Of a stretch of DNA of 64,000 bases, positions 11,273-22,745 are shown one piece after another (positions within the stretch are counted from its first letter, which is position 1; every line of letters begins with the position of its first letter). The notes below the pieces were generated by a model, which searched no databases, was not told the DNA's origin, and worked only from the letters and a program-made list of their open reading frames with translations. Origin of the DNA: Tricholomella constricta (lineage: Eukaryota; Basidiomycota; Agaricomycetes; Agaricales; Lyophyllaceae); contig JAACJP010000005.1 in assembly GCA_013368375.1 (NCBI GenBank), positions 124,001-188,000 on the forward strand. The letters run 5' to 3'. Made by a program: the position numbers and the translations under genes.

Positions 11273-12959
11273 ATGGCCAGTCTCATCGCAATCCTCGATC
11301 TCAAGGGAAAGCCGCTGATTCAGCGCTCGTACCGCGATGATGTTCCGCTGTCCTATGTCGAACGATTTCTGCCTCTCGTTCTTGATATCGAAGAGGAGGG
11401 CCAGCAGGTGACGCCGTGTTTTTCAAGCCAGGGTGTCAACTACATGCATATACGCCATTCTAATCTTTATCGTGCGTTAACTGCTCCTCAATACCTTTCA
11501 ATTGATACCACTGTGTCCAGTGCTCGCCCTCTCAAAGCGCAACACCAATGCCGCCGAAATCATTATCTTCTTGCACCGGCTCACCCAGGTTTTGGTCGAG
11601 TACTTCAAAGAGCTTGAGGAGGAGAGCATTCGTGATAACTTCGTTATCATCTACGAGCTCATGGACGAGATGATGGATTTTGGCTACCCCCAAACCACTG
11701 AGAGTAAGATCCTCCAAGAGTGCGTCGCTTCTTCTACGATAATTCCAACGCTCACGTTGCGCGGCAGATATATCACGCAAGAATCGCACAAACTCGAGGT
11801 GCAGGTGCGGCCACCGATGGCAGTGACGAACGCGGTGTCATGGCGGACAGAAGGGATCCGATACCGGAAGAACGAGGTCTTCCTCGACGTGATCGAGAGC
11901 GTCAACATGCTAGTGCGTTGCCCTTTTACCTTTGTCTCTCTGCCCTGCTGATTATCGCAGGTCAATGCCAACGGGAATGTCGTGCGGTCCGAGATCCTCG
12001 GCGCCGTTAAGATGAAGTGCTACCTTTCCGGGATGCCAGAGCTGCGGCTCGGTCTCAACGACAAAGTCATGTTCGAAAGCACAGGGCGCAGTGAGTCCGC
12101 CTGTCCCTCTCTTTGCCCTACTCGTTTCACGGCCGTCTTTAGCGGCGCGTGGCAAGGCCATCGAAATGGAAGATGTCAAGTTCCACCAATGCGTGCGGCT
12201 TTCGCGCTTCGAGAATGACCGCACTATCTCCTTTATCCCCCCGGACGGCGAATTCGAGCTCATGTCATACCGCCTGTCCACGCCTGTCAAGCCGCTCGTG
12301 TGGGTCGAGGCTGCCGTCGAGAGCCACAAGGGGAGCCGCGTCGAGTACGTCGTCAAGGTCAAGGCACAGTTTAAGCGTCGGAGCACAGCGAACAATGTCG
12401 AGATATATGTGCCCGTGCCGGACGATGCGGACAGTCCCAAATTTAGGGTGCGTGACGCGTGTTTTCCTTTCGGGTCTGGGCTCTTCTCATATGCGTGGGG
12501 GGTTGCAGGCATCAACGGGAACGGTGCAGTACGCGCCAGACAAGTCCGCATTTGTGTGGAAGATCAAGCAACTTGGCGGGAGCCGTGAGTTCCTCATGCG
12601 CGCACACTTCGGGCTTCCCAGCGTCAAAAATGGTGCGCTTTCCATTTCAATCTTGACTACGCGTACGTTTGCTGACCCCACCCCCCAGAAAACGACCTCG
12701 AAAAGCGCGCGCCCATCACCGTCAAGTTCGAGATCCCGTATTTCACGGTCTCGGGCATCCAGGTGCGATACCTCAAGATCGTCGAGAAGAGCGGGTACCA
12801 AGCGCTCCCGTGGGTGCGGTATATCACGCAGAACGGCGACGACTACAGGCACGTTCGCTTCTGTTAAAGTGCTCTCTGTTTCCTTGTTGCTGACTCACGC
12901 TTGCTTGCAGCCTACGGACGGCACTGGAGAAGGGCAGCGCCCCTATAGTGCCGATGTAG
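11273..12959 (+). CDS. APM1: AP-1 clathrin adaptor complex subunit mu
   Basis: Medium subunit of the AP-1 adaptor, which sorts cargo with YxxPhi signals between trans-Golgi and endosomes. Eight exons join in frame: 11273-11471, 11521-11719, 11768-11912, 11961-12090, 12143-12447, 12509-12632, 12689-12848 and 12911-12959. The N-terminal longin part reads MASLIAILDLKGKPLIQRSY and GVNYMHIRHSNLYLLALSKR, then EIIIFLHRLTQVLVEYFKEL and IYELMDEMMDFGYPQTTESK. The C-terminal mu-homology domain starts near VNAVSWRTEGIRYRKNEVFL-type sequence and includes NGNVVRSEILGAVKMKCYLS, RFENDRTISFIPPDGEFELM and ends YITQNGDDYSLRT...VPM. Length and layout match full-length family members, with about 435 residues. The last intron begins with GC, not GT (12849). 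The 417-codon frame at 12149-13402 is a shadow of this gene. Confidence 0.96.
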
Positions 12960-13890
12960 ATTCACCCATTGCGATTGTATCCTGGCTGAGGACCTCGCCT
13001 TTCGTCATTTTTCCTTGTTGTTTGTATTGTTGTTGCCACATAATTCATTTCTGTTCTTTCGGCGGACCATTGGTCAACACATCTGTTCAGATTCGGAGTT
13101 TTTTCCCCTTGCTTTCGACAAGAACATTTCCTTGTCCCCACTGGCATCTTGCCGTTGGCTTTGTCTCGTCCGTGCATTCGCTGTTCCACCACCACAGCTT
13201 ACGACGACGATTCCAAGTACGCCTCTGTGTCTCTGGCGCAACGTTCAAGCATTCATTGCTGCCGCGTACTGCTGGTTCCTTCTGTCCCGTTTTGCCGACA
13301 CCCATAGCGTCCCGTGAAATCTTACACGGACCATTCGTCGTGGATGAGGCATCCCCCCCGCCCTCTGAACACGCGACAGGCGACGGCGACACCCAAGTTT
13401 GATGTTGAGGTACATCCTGAAACACGCGGCTACATTTAATCTACCAAAAAAGCACCAAATTCTGTCGAAGCCGTGTCATCGCATCGGTCGCTGTTCTTTG
13501 GCGCACCCCTGAGATCTTTGTACCGTCCAGAATTGTGGTGCTTCATTTGACGTATGTCTCGAGAACCCTTTCGTCTAGTATTTCAACTTCTCTGTCATGG
13601 GTTGCTTGATGACAGTCGTAGAGATTCACAAGATGATTCTGTATATAATAAATTTCCGGCGGCCTTGAGAGTTCTTATCATTACTGGGATAAGGGGGGAG
13701 ACTATCCTCTCAACGGTATGTATAGCGCACTTTTTATCGCGCTATACTGGTTGCAGTGGTCTGGGGCGTTGTGGGGCTGGAGTATTTCTCGATCTAATCT
13801 TATCTGATCAAGTGACCGGGCAACGTCACGCGTTCCTTGTTGACTTGCCTCTCGGTTACTCCATTGTCGAAGGCGACGGTTCCAGTCGCA
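12960..13890. other. Intergenic region between AP-1 mu and the PQ-loop gene
   Basis: It holds the 3' flank of AP-1 mu and the upstream region of the PQ-loop gene. The frames present (12962-13425 on the minus strand, 13015-13317 and 13554-13919 on the plus strand) show no domain. No element termini or RNA gene was recognised. Confidence 0.5.
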
Positions 13891-15426
13891 ATGACGGATA
13901 CCTGTGTTCCAGTATGTGATCCTGAAAGCCTTAAATTTCTCGTCTGTAGCCTCTTCCACAGCATCATGACTGGTTTACCGCGACACTCACATTTGGCCTT
14001 TGTTGTGGCCTCATAATATCCTATGCACCCCAGGTAGGCTGCTTTTAGCGTCCAGGGGCGCTATCTAACGTACATAACCTGCAGCATCTCAGAATCATTA
14101 ACAAAGGCTCGTCGGAGGGCTTCAGTCCCTGGTTCCTCTTACTTGGTAGCACTTCCTCCGCCGCTGGCTTTTTAAACATGTGCGTTTCATCGAGGTTCAA
14201 TGCTCCCACATCTGAGCAAATCTAGGGTGACAATGCAATGGCGTATTGTCAAGTGTTGCCCAGTCTTCGTCAGTCTCGTTATTTTCTGACACGCGTCCCT
14301 ATTTACCCATTCGCCACTTCAGAGCCTCGGGAGTTGTTTAGAGATGACAGCAGGAATTGTTCAGGTTGGGCTGCAGTGGTTTCTCTTCACTTTTGTGTGC
14401 GTACCGTGTCACACTATAGTACTCCTTTCGTCTAATCCAACGCCTACAGCCTCGTTCTCTACATGATTTATTACCCGCCGCATCTGAAATACGCCGAGAT
14501 CGACGTCGACACCCACGACACGCGTCCACCAGTCCACGTCAAGACCCCAATCAAGAGCGACGAGTGGCGGCTCTCCATCACACTGTCTTGGGTCGTTGCA
14601 TTCCACTTGTACGTTATACCAGGCCTCCTTGATACCAAATATGTTAACGACTCACAGAGCCTTCATCACGTTCACGACATTCTTCCTCCTCCTCACTACT
14701 CCAACCTCGCCATCACCCAATGCGCCCCTCCCCGACCAGCTCGCGAAGTGGGCCACTTTCCTCGGCGTGTCTTCAGCGCTACTCGCCGCCATCCAATACG
14801 CGCCGCAGCTGGCGCACACTTACAAGGCAAAGCTGGTCGGTGCTCTCAGTATACCTATGATGTGCATTCAGAGCCCCGGTGCCGTTTTCATGGTCCTCAG
14901 TATCGCTCTCCGGTGGGTCTTCGTCTTGTTCTCGTTGCTCTGCTCACGCTGACACGCTCCGTCGCATCAGGCCTGGCACAAACTGGACAAGTACGTCACC
15001 TCCCCCTAATTAAAAACACACATCATTTACTCATTCTCTATAGGTTGGATCACATTTGCCGTCTCCGGAATCATGCAGGGAAGTCTCCTGATCATGTGCA
15101 TCGTCTTCACCTTCCGGCAACGCCGCCTCGGGATAGACGAGTTCGGGCACCCCCTCTCGGGCACCTCCTCCGCTTCCACATCTACCGATACGCACCCTCG
15201 GCCCCCCAGCGGCGACGACTTCGCCGTGCCCGGGCTCGTCACCATCGAGGAGGACCCCGTCGCGATTCGTGTTGCGCTCGCAGGTGCGCTCGAGTCGGCT
15301 GTAGAGTCGGATATCAGGCCTGGAGAGGAGGACGAACGGCTCAGTGAGCAGACACCGTTGCTGGGCCCGGGTAAGAGCACGGAATCGGTGGCGAAACTAA
15401 GATGGGCTGCGTGGTTCCGGAGATAG
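13891..15426 (+). CDS. PQ-loop repeat membrane protein
   Basis: Polytopic membrane protein of the PQ-loop/MtN3-like superfamily, whose fungal members act mostly as vacuolar or lysosomal amino-acid exporters. The start ATG at 13891 gives MTDTCVP. Splicing at 13912/13962 gives HHDWFTATLTFGLCCGLIIS followed by YAPQHLRIINKGSSEGFSPW, the first PQ loop. Further exons give NMVTMQWRIVKCC, VQVGLQWFLFTFV, the Tyr-rich LVLYMIYYPPHLKYAEID, and SWVVAFHLAFITFTTFFLLL. Then comes the second PQ motif, IQYAPQLAHTYKAKLVGALS with SIPMMCIQSPGAVFM. The last hydrophobic exon is WITFAVSGIMQGSLLIMCIV. The hydrophilic tail ends at the stop at 15424-15426 and contains an acidic cluster plus ERLSEQTPLLG, which could be a dileucine-type sorting signal (inference). 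About seven membrane segments are visible. The exons I resolved are 13891-13911, 13962-14033 and 14085-14179; later ones are approximate. Confidence 0.88.
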
Positions 15427-16799
15427 TGACTACATCTATACACGCATACTTGAATATTTGGTAAGGTATGTAGAGCAAATACAATGTCCATAGGGCGTGA
15501 CAGGAGACTCGACGGGCAATTTGCACTGCGGGCATGAGCCTATATAAAAGTGTTGCTGTAATTATTATGTATCTATATATAATACAACATATTCTGAAAC
15601 AAACAAGTCCACCTCCCCAACTCAAGGTTCTCCTTGAGGAACACGTCGAGCTCAACTTGTTCAGCTAGCAACAGCGGATAGACCTTAGTACCAGTCAGCG
15701 ATGCGCCTAGCTCCAGTTCAATCACATGTTCCCACTGTTTGCAATCAGCCTAGGGTCAGGAGCCGACACTATAGGAGACCGCCTGTTGAAATGCTCGAGG
15801 GCTTACTGTGATTTTCAGATTTTCAGACAATGAGTTCGACGAGAACTTAGCAGTTGCAGTACCCTGCGGACAATACACTGCGGCCTCCTTTGCTCATATA
15901 CCATCCAACATTTTAGATGATTAGAAGTGGCTTTATCTTGGGGTATTTTGAATACATATATCATTACATAGTACAATATCTTGCTCCCACATTTGAGTCA
16001 TACAGTCAGAGTGTGATAAGACAACAAAACTAAAAGCAGCGGCACAATGGCAAGTTGATTCATCAAGGTTCAAAGGGAGAGGAGGTACATGGTAGGTTTT
16101 GGAACATGTCCACAGACTTGTCTAACAGTTTGGCGACAGTGTACCGATCAGCACCGCGGACATGGTCATACAGGAACTGCCATGATTAGCCCGCTCGACT
16201 GACTCCACCTAAAGGTCTTGTTGGCATGTTGTAGTGGGCCCTGCGGATGACCAGGAGCGGACATGCACTGTTCCGCAGATGTGGATAACTCCTTCTACAA
16301 CTATCATACCTGCTGCAGCCCCAGCGGGCCACCGTACCAGACAACTACATGTAAGGGGACGTCCGGATGGGCAGAGGCGAGCTAAGGGCGCAAGCCGCCG
16401 CGAGCCTAGATAGTCCTAAATATGATCAAGTCAGCAATGAGAGTGCAAGGCGTGATGAGAGTGACGAGAGAGTAAGCCTGAGAGTCGATCAATGTGTAAA
16501 CCCGAAGATACTGTTATTGTTCAGGTTGGAGATATCCTTTATATACTACATCGCCGAGCCAGTGACTAAGGCGGTATGTAAGAGCGCTGACTACGGATGA
16601 GTAAACAACTGTCCAGCTGACTGATAGGGATCTAAGTAATGGTGTCGGTGTGGGATAATAACTACGAAAGGGGCGTAAGAACAGTGGAGCGGTCAGCAAG
16701 CATGTCTAAGACGGGGGCCATGGGGGCCGATGACAGAAAGCAAGAGACTAAGCAACAGATAGGAGTGGGCGCACGGTGCATCCCCTTACAGTGCCCCAC
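15427..16799. other. Intergenic region at the edge of the repeat-rich part
   Basis: No gene is supported. The sequence becomes AT-rich at about 15,900-16,060. Isolated copies of the words found in the next array (TCCGCAGATGTGGATAA, GGGCCCTGCGGATGACC) appear at about 16,230-16,290. This marks the change from the host-gene island to mobile DNA. Confidence 0.5.
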
Positions 16800-17725
16800 T
16801 GGCACCATGCCACACGGCTACATGTAGTGGTCCCGCTGGGACATTGGACATGCTACATGTAGTATACCCCGCAGAAAATGAGCTGCGAATATATTTTAGT
16901 CCGCAAGCGCTACAGCAACATAGAGACCTGCTGCATCACTGGGTGTGCCCCGCAGACTATGATTTGCAAAGGTCCGCAGACGTGGATAATGTGCCAACCC
17001 ACTGCCCCACACAGCACCGGGTGTGCCCCATAGATAATAAACTGCGGAGGTCTGAGGATGTGGGTCCGCAGACGTGGGCAATCCTGGCCTCACCTGTAGT
17101 GCTGAGTGGGCCACAAGAAAACAATCTGCAGAGGTCCGCAGACATAGGTAATCCCCCGCCCCTCTGCCTCTAGCATATAGGCCCACTTTAGTGCTGGGTG
17201 AGCCACCAGAAAACGATCCGCGGAGGTCTGCAGATGTGGGCAAACCCCCACTGGCCCCCACAGCAGCATATAGGCCTGCTGTATGACCCTCCAGAAAGGC
17301 GACCTGGGGAGGTCCACAGACGTGGGCAATTTCCCGCCCTGCTGCCCCCAGCATATAGGCCTGCAACTCGCTGCCCCCCTACAGCAGCATATAGGCCCGT
17401 ATGAGCCCCCAAAGATAACGATCTGCAGAGGTCCGCAGACGTGGGTAAACCCCTGCTGGCCCCCGACCTGTTCCCCCCCCACAGCAGCATATAAGCCCAT
17501 ATGAGCCCCCAAAGATAATGATCTGCGGAGGTCCGCAGGCGTGGGCAATCCCCCACTGGCCCCCACGGCACCATATGGGCCCGCTGCAGCACGAGCAGGC
17601 CTGCTGAGAGCATGCTTGACGACTACATGTATAGACCCTGCTGGTGCCGTGCCACATGGCTACATGTAGTGGCCCCACTGGTGCTGTCAATATGGCTACA
17701 TGTATGGCCCCGCTGGAAAATGGGA
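16800..17725. repeat. Degenerate GC-rich minisatellite
   Basis: A word like GGTCCGCAGACGTGGGCAA recurs at about 16,970, 17,060, 17,131, 17,223, 17,310, 17,430 and 17,528. The spacing is about 80-120 bp. Between these lie CCCCACTGGCCCC and GCATATAGGCCTGC (17,265, 17,351, 17,386, 17,487 and, altered, 17,570). A second word, GGCTACATGTAGTGG, recurs on both sides (16,818, about 17,660, about 17,695). Long frames on the minus strand simply read through the repeat in different phases. No terminal repeats or duplications were found, so a source element cannot be named. Confidence 0.8.
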
Positions 17726-18050
17726 CACGCTACATTATAATGCCCCTACCTGGGTAGGGAGGGTTAAACACGTTCAAGGGGGTCTGTGGTAGTGGTCATG
17801 GGTCTCGACTGGCTGAGGAGAAATCTCCCTCGTGTTAGCCTGGTTGGAAGATATTGTGTTCCAACCGGGACCTGTTAGGTCTGAACGTCCCATGCATCAT
17901 GAATACCATTGAGGCAGAGGAGTTTTGAAAGGTGGTGGCAAAGGTCTTCTTCATGTGAAATAGGACCTTCGAAGTTTTGATAGCAGATGGTGGTGTTGGG
18001 CTCCACTATCGTCGAGGACATGTCCGGTGGATGAGAAAACCTCGATATTA

Positions 18051-18375
18051 TGTTAGGACCTGTGTAGCATGCTAGTTACGGAATTCCAAAACCACCAAGG
18101 CAGACAGGCCTGACATTGTCAAGGAAGGCAGGCTCCGAATGGATATTCAGAGGTCGTGAGCATTGATGAGGATGTTCATCGGAGCTTGTGAGAATGTACA
18201 GAGCTCAAGGTGATATGATTCGATAAGGCAGAATAGAATTGAGAGAGAAATAGGACAAGAAACAGAAGCTAGTCATGACAGTAAGTAATATTGAGGTTAG
18301 AGCCTCGAAAAGAAGTGGTGCCATGTTTATATGTAATGGCCGTGAAGAGGGATGTGAGTTTGGGGGAGACGGTCA
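18051..18375 (-). mobile_element. Degenerate solo LTR, copy A
   Basis: The stretch starts TGTTAGGACC and aligns over about 330 bp with the solo LTRs at 56,788 (same orientation) and 22,412 (reverse). Shared blocks include GGCAGACAGGCCTGAC, GAGGTCGTGAGCAT and AGAAGTGGTGCCAT. The right end is decayed (GACGGTCA instead of GGTCGTGACA) and no 5-bp target duplication is visible, so it is an older or rearranged copy. Sense direction is minus, judged from copy B. Confidence 0.75.
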
Positions 18376-19290
18376 AAGGAATTGTTGCATGGCTACCTGG
18401 GCTTTGTTGTGCAAAGGTAAGTTGGCCAGCTCATTTACTGTCTCCTGCTGCCTTTATCCATGGAACACATTCACCCGGTCTTCCATGTCGTAAAACTCAT
18501 CCCTGCCATTGCTGACCTGATTGAAGGTCAGCAGTGTGATCCACCGCCGCCCCCAGACATCAACAACAATGCAACCCCACCACAAAGTTCACAAAATCCT
18601 CAACAGTTGCATCTTCTGCAAGAAACTTCAGTACAAAATCTTGTGGAAAGGCTATGGCTACAGAGAAGCTTCGTAGAAGCCCCGTGAGCATGTCGCTGCC
18701 CCTGACCTGGTTTGCAAATTCCATTGTGGCAATCTTGATGCTGCATGGCACATCTGTGGCATCTTCACTCTGTCCCCTGCCATCTTCGCCACCATCACCC
18801 TGCACTGAGCCATTGTGATTCAAAGGGGGGTGAGGGGGATGTTAGGAAAACTCCCACTCCTGCCCTCCGATGCTCACCAACTGTTCCGCAACTTGTGTGA
18901 TCGCTCTCAACTGACCGTGATCCTGACAGTGATGCTCCGACCCATGTGTCGGTGTATATACTTACATACCTACATCCTTGCTGTCTTTACCCTGCCTTCT
19001 CAGCACATACCTGACACCGACCCTGATGATCCTGACATCCCTACGTCGGCGGCCTGACCTTATGCCTGCACCCTGAGCCACGAGGATCGGACAGCATCGG
19101 GAACGTGTCCATACATGCGCTGCTGACCATTTGTTACTATTACATGTACAGTACACCATGGAGAGCCAGCCCTCACATAATACACCCGTATATAGTCAGC
19201 GCTCTGGCGTCTAGGAATCCTCTACACTATTCTCTTTGAATTTCCCTTTACCAGGTAAGCCATAGCTAGGAGTTGGCCCAGGAGGAGGAA
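18376..19290. other. Repeat-rich spacer, no supported gene
   Basis: Short Pro/Gln-rich frames occur at 18,460-18,823 on both strands. They look like remains of element ORFs, but no domain can be named. The stretch leads into the decayed zinc-cluster ORF. Confidence 0.4.
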
Positions 19291-19296
19291 GATGAC

Positions 19297-20336
19297 ATGG
19301 ATCTGGACCCAGATCCAGACTTCTTCAACCCCCCCTGTGCGCGATGCCTGCGGAAGTCGCTGGCCTGCCGCAAGCAAAAAGGGAGCAAAGCGGTGGCATG
19401 CTTGCCTTGAAGAACACCAAGCAAAGCTGTGTCCATGCAGCGACACTCATGGTGTCGGACTCCGCAGGACGACCGGAGCCCAGCAAGAGGGCAACCCCGG
19501 AGTATGTCCCAAGCGAGGAGGACAACGTCGCTGGCCCTTCCAGTAAGTCTTTTTTTTTTCCATCCCAATCTTTCTTTGTTAACAAATTTGCAGTGACCCA
19601 TGCCCAGCGCACCACTGCCACATCGGAGTCTGCAGAGCTTGCTGCAGTGCTTGCAGCCAATGCAAGCCTGCAGTCCACTGTGGCCCAATTGGAGGCCAGG
19701 GTGAAGGAGTTCTTCAGACGTGACAAGCAAAAAAAATTTGACTTCGAGGTTATCTGATTGGAGATGGAGGAGCTGTATGAGATGGACAAAGAGTTGCGGA
19801 AGAGGGTGAAGGCCAACATGACCTTGGGGAAGTTCCATGGGGAGGAGTTGTATTGGATCCGCAAGCAGTTGGTGAAGGTTGTGAGAAGGGGAGGGGGGCA
19901 GGGAAGGCCCGCAGAGCCACCCGCGGACACACCACTCTTGACATCCGCAGAGGTACCCGTGGAGTTAACTTTGGAGGATGTGCCTTCTGAATGGGCTGCA
20001 GCAATGGCCACAGCTGATGCGGACCCCGATGCTTTTGGGGAAGCAGACATGGACTGGAAGTCCTCCCTACCCCCCCTCCCAACCAATTCTGTGGCTTCAT
20101 TGGCCCCTCCATGTGCTCGGCCATTGGGCAGGTCAAGACACATCTCAACTCCGACATCCGCGCTGTCCACACCCACCATGTCCGCGGATCCACCAAGTCC
20201 TCTGCCGGCCTCCAAAACCCCCTCCCCAAGGCTGACCACCCTGCCACCCCCAACTCCAAGCCCTCCTGCCAGCCCCCGAGGTGAAAAGCACAAGGCACCA
20301 GATGAGGGCGACGGCGACAGGCCCTCAAAAAAGTGA
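19297..20336 (+). pseudogene. Decayed element-linked Cys-cluster/coiled-coil ORF
   Basis: The first frame (from the ATG at 19297) reads an acidic start, then CARCLRKSLACRKQKGSKAV and ACLP. This is a small Cys-rich module with spacing C-x2-C-x6-C, reminiscent of zinc-binding clusters. At about 19,410 one base appears to be missing: the frame ends in TGA, and the next frame continues directly with KNTKQSCVHAATLMVSDSAG. A spliceable intron (about 19,541-19,592, with a T11 run) joins to SAELAAVLAANASLQSTVAQ LEARVKEFF, a coiled coil. An in-frame TGA at 19755-19757 interrupts it before LEMEELYEMDKELRKRV. The remainder is a Pro/Ser/Thr-rich tail ending DRPSKK. The broken frame plus nonsense codon make it a pseudogene. 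Similar Cys-cluster plus coiled-coil ORFs are common beside mobile elements in Agaricomycetes; the function is unknown. Long minus-strand frames here are shadows. Confidence 0.6.
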
Positions 20337-20497
20337 ATGTGCACCCCGCGGACACGATTTTTTGGCGACCCCACAATCGTTTTTTTTGTGAACCTGCGGA
20401 CTTTTATATACATATTTTTTTGTAGTCTCATGCATATATATCTTGTAATACTTCTTCAATATAGTAGCAAGATCAAGAAGTAAATTGTATTATACTT

Positions 20498-21588
20498 TCA
20501 AAGTAGTATATACAAAATAATAGTGCTCTCCAAAGTCAGAATTTTCACTAAGTAAAATGTGAATTCAAGTACAAGCAAAAGACTAGCGGCGCTTCGATCT
20601 TCCAATGCCAACCTCCGGGGACTTCTTTGTTGTGGCTTGTGTTGTGGTCCCATTGCGTGTCCCCTAGTATTGGCACCAAAGTCCGCGGCCTCCACAAGCA
20701 GTAAATACTGCTTTGATTTCTTTCGCCTAGTCTGTCCTTCAACCTGCTTGCGCTTGCATGTAACCGGAGGTGGGGGCGGAGTTGGTTTATTAGGCAGAGA
20801 GGGAGTAGGAGTGTTGGGTGGTGGAGTTACCTCGTTGAGGAGCTGCATTGCAGTTGCCGGCACCATATACTCTGGCAGCCCTTCACCAGGCCCATTGATG
20901 GGTGCCTGTGTGGGAAGTCTGCAGGCATTCAAGTAGTGCATTGTTGTTTCATTAATGGTGGCCATACTTTGATTAGTCATGGAGCCTAGTTCAAGGCTCT
21001 GTCTGCCATGTCCGCAGAGTTCGTTGTGGTGGGGTTCATTGGGGTAGGGTTTGTTGGGGCAGGGTTTGTTGGGGCGGGGTTTGTTGGGTGCTCCACATGG
21101 TGTGTTGGGTGGTCCATGAGGGTCGTTACCTTGTGATTGATTCTGATTGTCTTCTACAAGTTCATCAGGTGGTCCGCAGCGTTCATCATCCAGTAATGGA
21201 TTGGATCCCAGGGGTGTTGGATTTTGGTTTTCATCTGGTGCTAGACTGCCGTGTTTGCCGTCTTCATCATTGCCTTCCAGGTCTGACATCAAAATAAGGC
21301 TTTCTAAGGAGTCCGGAGCTGGTGCTTTTTTTTGTCCTTCTTTTGCCTTGCTTTCTTTGCTGCTGCCACAGCAGCCAAAGCTTCCTGGTCCTTGCATGCC
21401 CCATAGACTGCCTCTGTTCTCTCCTTTTTCTTGTTCGAGTAATTGGACCAGCGAAAGGTCTCTGAGGGTCCAAGCCTCTTCTGGCGCTCTCGCCAGAAGT
21501 TGAGCAACTCCTGGAGTTCATTTAGTTGGAGGTTCTGTGGGTCTTGAATCTGGATGTCTGCGGGCATGTACTCCGCGGAGATGAACAT
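20498..21588 (-). pseudogene. Element-linked hypothetical ORF with a PNKP-type repeat
   Basis: Two overlapping minus-strand frames appear to belong together. The upstream one (21588-21304) reads MPADIQIQDPQNLQLNELQE and LLNFWRERQKRLG, then KKARQKKDKKK. The downstream one (21397-20498) reads PDSLESLILMSDLEGNDEDG, then a repeated Pro-Asn-Lys-Pro tract, HYLNACRLPTQAPINGPGEG and a basic Lys/Arg patch (CKRKQVEGQTRRKKSK). The frame shifts within a Lys/Ala-rich stretch between 21,304 and 21,397, by indel or unrecognised intron. No enzyme domain is visible. The composition (charged, Pro-rich, basic patch) would fit a DNA-binding accessory protein, but that is only inference. Confidence 0.45.
21010..21090. 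repeat. Coding minisatellite, about 18-bp unit
   Basis: Four tandem units resembling GGGTTTGTTGGGGCAG lie within the minus-strand ORF and encode PNKPCPNKPYPNEP-like repeats. Units differ by one to three bases. The unit length keeps the frame. Confidence 0.8.
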
Positions 21589-22411
21589 TCCATTGTCCGC
21601 TTTTATGGAAGTGAATGGAGGGGATGACAGGAGTGTCCGGATGCTAGTTCTGTAAGGAAATTAGTATGGGTGGTCTGATATGATATTAAGCAATTATCAC
21701 ATACTATAATGGTGCTTTAGGAATGCATGGACCAGAAGCTCAAGGTCATCTTTGCTCTGTTGCACACCTTCTACTCCGGTAGAATTAGAAAATCATCATT
21801 TTGTTGGTCCAGCTGTAGATCTGGATGTGGCTTGATCACTGTGTCAGTCTGATGCAAGGGGTCTGGTGCAACAGATTCCTAGAGAGAAAGGACATACACT
21901 GCGTGCATAAGCCCATTTAAGCATGAGACATATGGTGTAATTATTATGTAATTATTTATAATATGACCAAAAAAAGATTGTCGATTAAATGATGAGTTTA
22001 TTTGAAATATATTCCGCAAAAAAGTCCACCTCAAAACCGGTGACAATATCAAAGATATATTACAAATACAATCATGTTCCATTCACCGGCGAAAACTCAA
22101 TTTATCTGGGGAGCATACGTTGAACATGTGGTAAAATATAGTTGATGGATTTGTTTATCATATGAACGGCCTATCGGCAAGAGATTGATCGGGAGTTTAT
22201 TTTAAATATATTCCAACATATGATCAATGCAATCATATGACGTCACGCGCCAGTAATTATAACGGCCGCCACACTCGATCGACGACGCGACGAGATAATA
22301 TAGATACAATATTACAATAACATTATACTACATATTCAGTATACGACAGGCGATACACAGCAAGATTCTGTAGACTACGGTCCAAGAAAACAAGAAATTT
22401 GCCTATGGAGT
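21589..22411. other. AT-rich spacer, no gene
   Basis: No supported coding sequence. An imperfect direct repeat of about 35 bp containing GAGTTTATTTGAAATATATTCC occurs at about 21,992 and, altered, at about 22,190. It could be a remnant of element termini. The solo LTR starts directly after it. Confidence 0.45.
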
Positions 22412-22745
22412 TGTCACGACCGCCCCTAAACCCTACATATTCCCACAAAACACCGTATTTAAGATGGCACCACTTCTCTTGGAGACCTTACCTCGATATT
22501 ACCAAATTGTTATGACTAGTCTCTGTTTTTGTTCTGGTTCTCTCTCACTTTCTCGAATCCATTTTGCTTCACTCTTGCATTGCTTAAGCTTTGTTCGTTC
22601 GAACAAGCTCTTGCGAACATCCTTGTCGACGCTCACAACCTCCGAACGACCCTTCAGAGCTCGTCTTCCTCGACAACGTCAGGCCTGTCCGCCTCGGTGA
22701 TCCCGGAATAACTTTATAACCAGCGTGCTACATCGGGTCCTAACA
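22412..22745 (+). mobile_element. Solo LTR, copy B, with 5-bp target duplication
   Basis: The 334-bp stretch starts TGTCACGACC and ends GGGTCCTAACA, so it has TG...CA termini. The pentamer GGAGT flanks it on both sides (22407-22411 and 22746-22750), which shows LTR-retroelement integration followed by LTR-LTR recombination. A TATA-like GTATTTAAG lies at about 22,454. The polypurine tract at the right edge of the window precedes the same TGTCACGAC, which sets this orientation as sense. Confidence 0.92.

Noticed and set aside
12149..13402. 417-codon plus-strand frame
   Set aside because: It is the AP-1 mu gene read in the wrong phase and runs into the intergenic region; the spliced exons give the conserved protein.
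14463..15347. 294-codon Arg/His-rich frame
   Set aside because: Off-frame reading across PQ-loop exons and introns; the correct phases give two PQ motifs.
16896..17690. Overlapping minus-strand frames over the minisatellite
   Set aside because: All three phases stay open because the repeat lacks stops; the products are repetitive and phase-dependent.
16800..17725. CRISPR-like array
   Set aside because: Repeat words are degenerate and spacing is irregular; the genome is eukaryotic.
19325..20431. 368-codon minus-strand frame
   Set aside because: Antisense of the GC-rich Cys-cluster/coiled-coil pseudogene, which has recognisable protein features on the plus strand.
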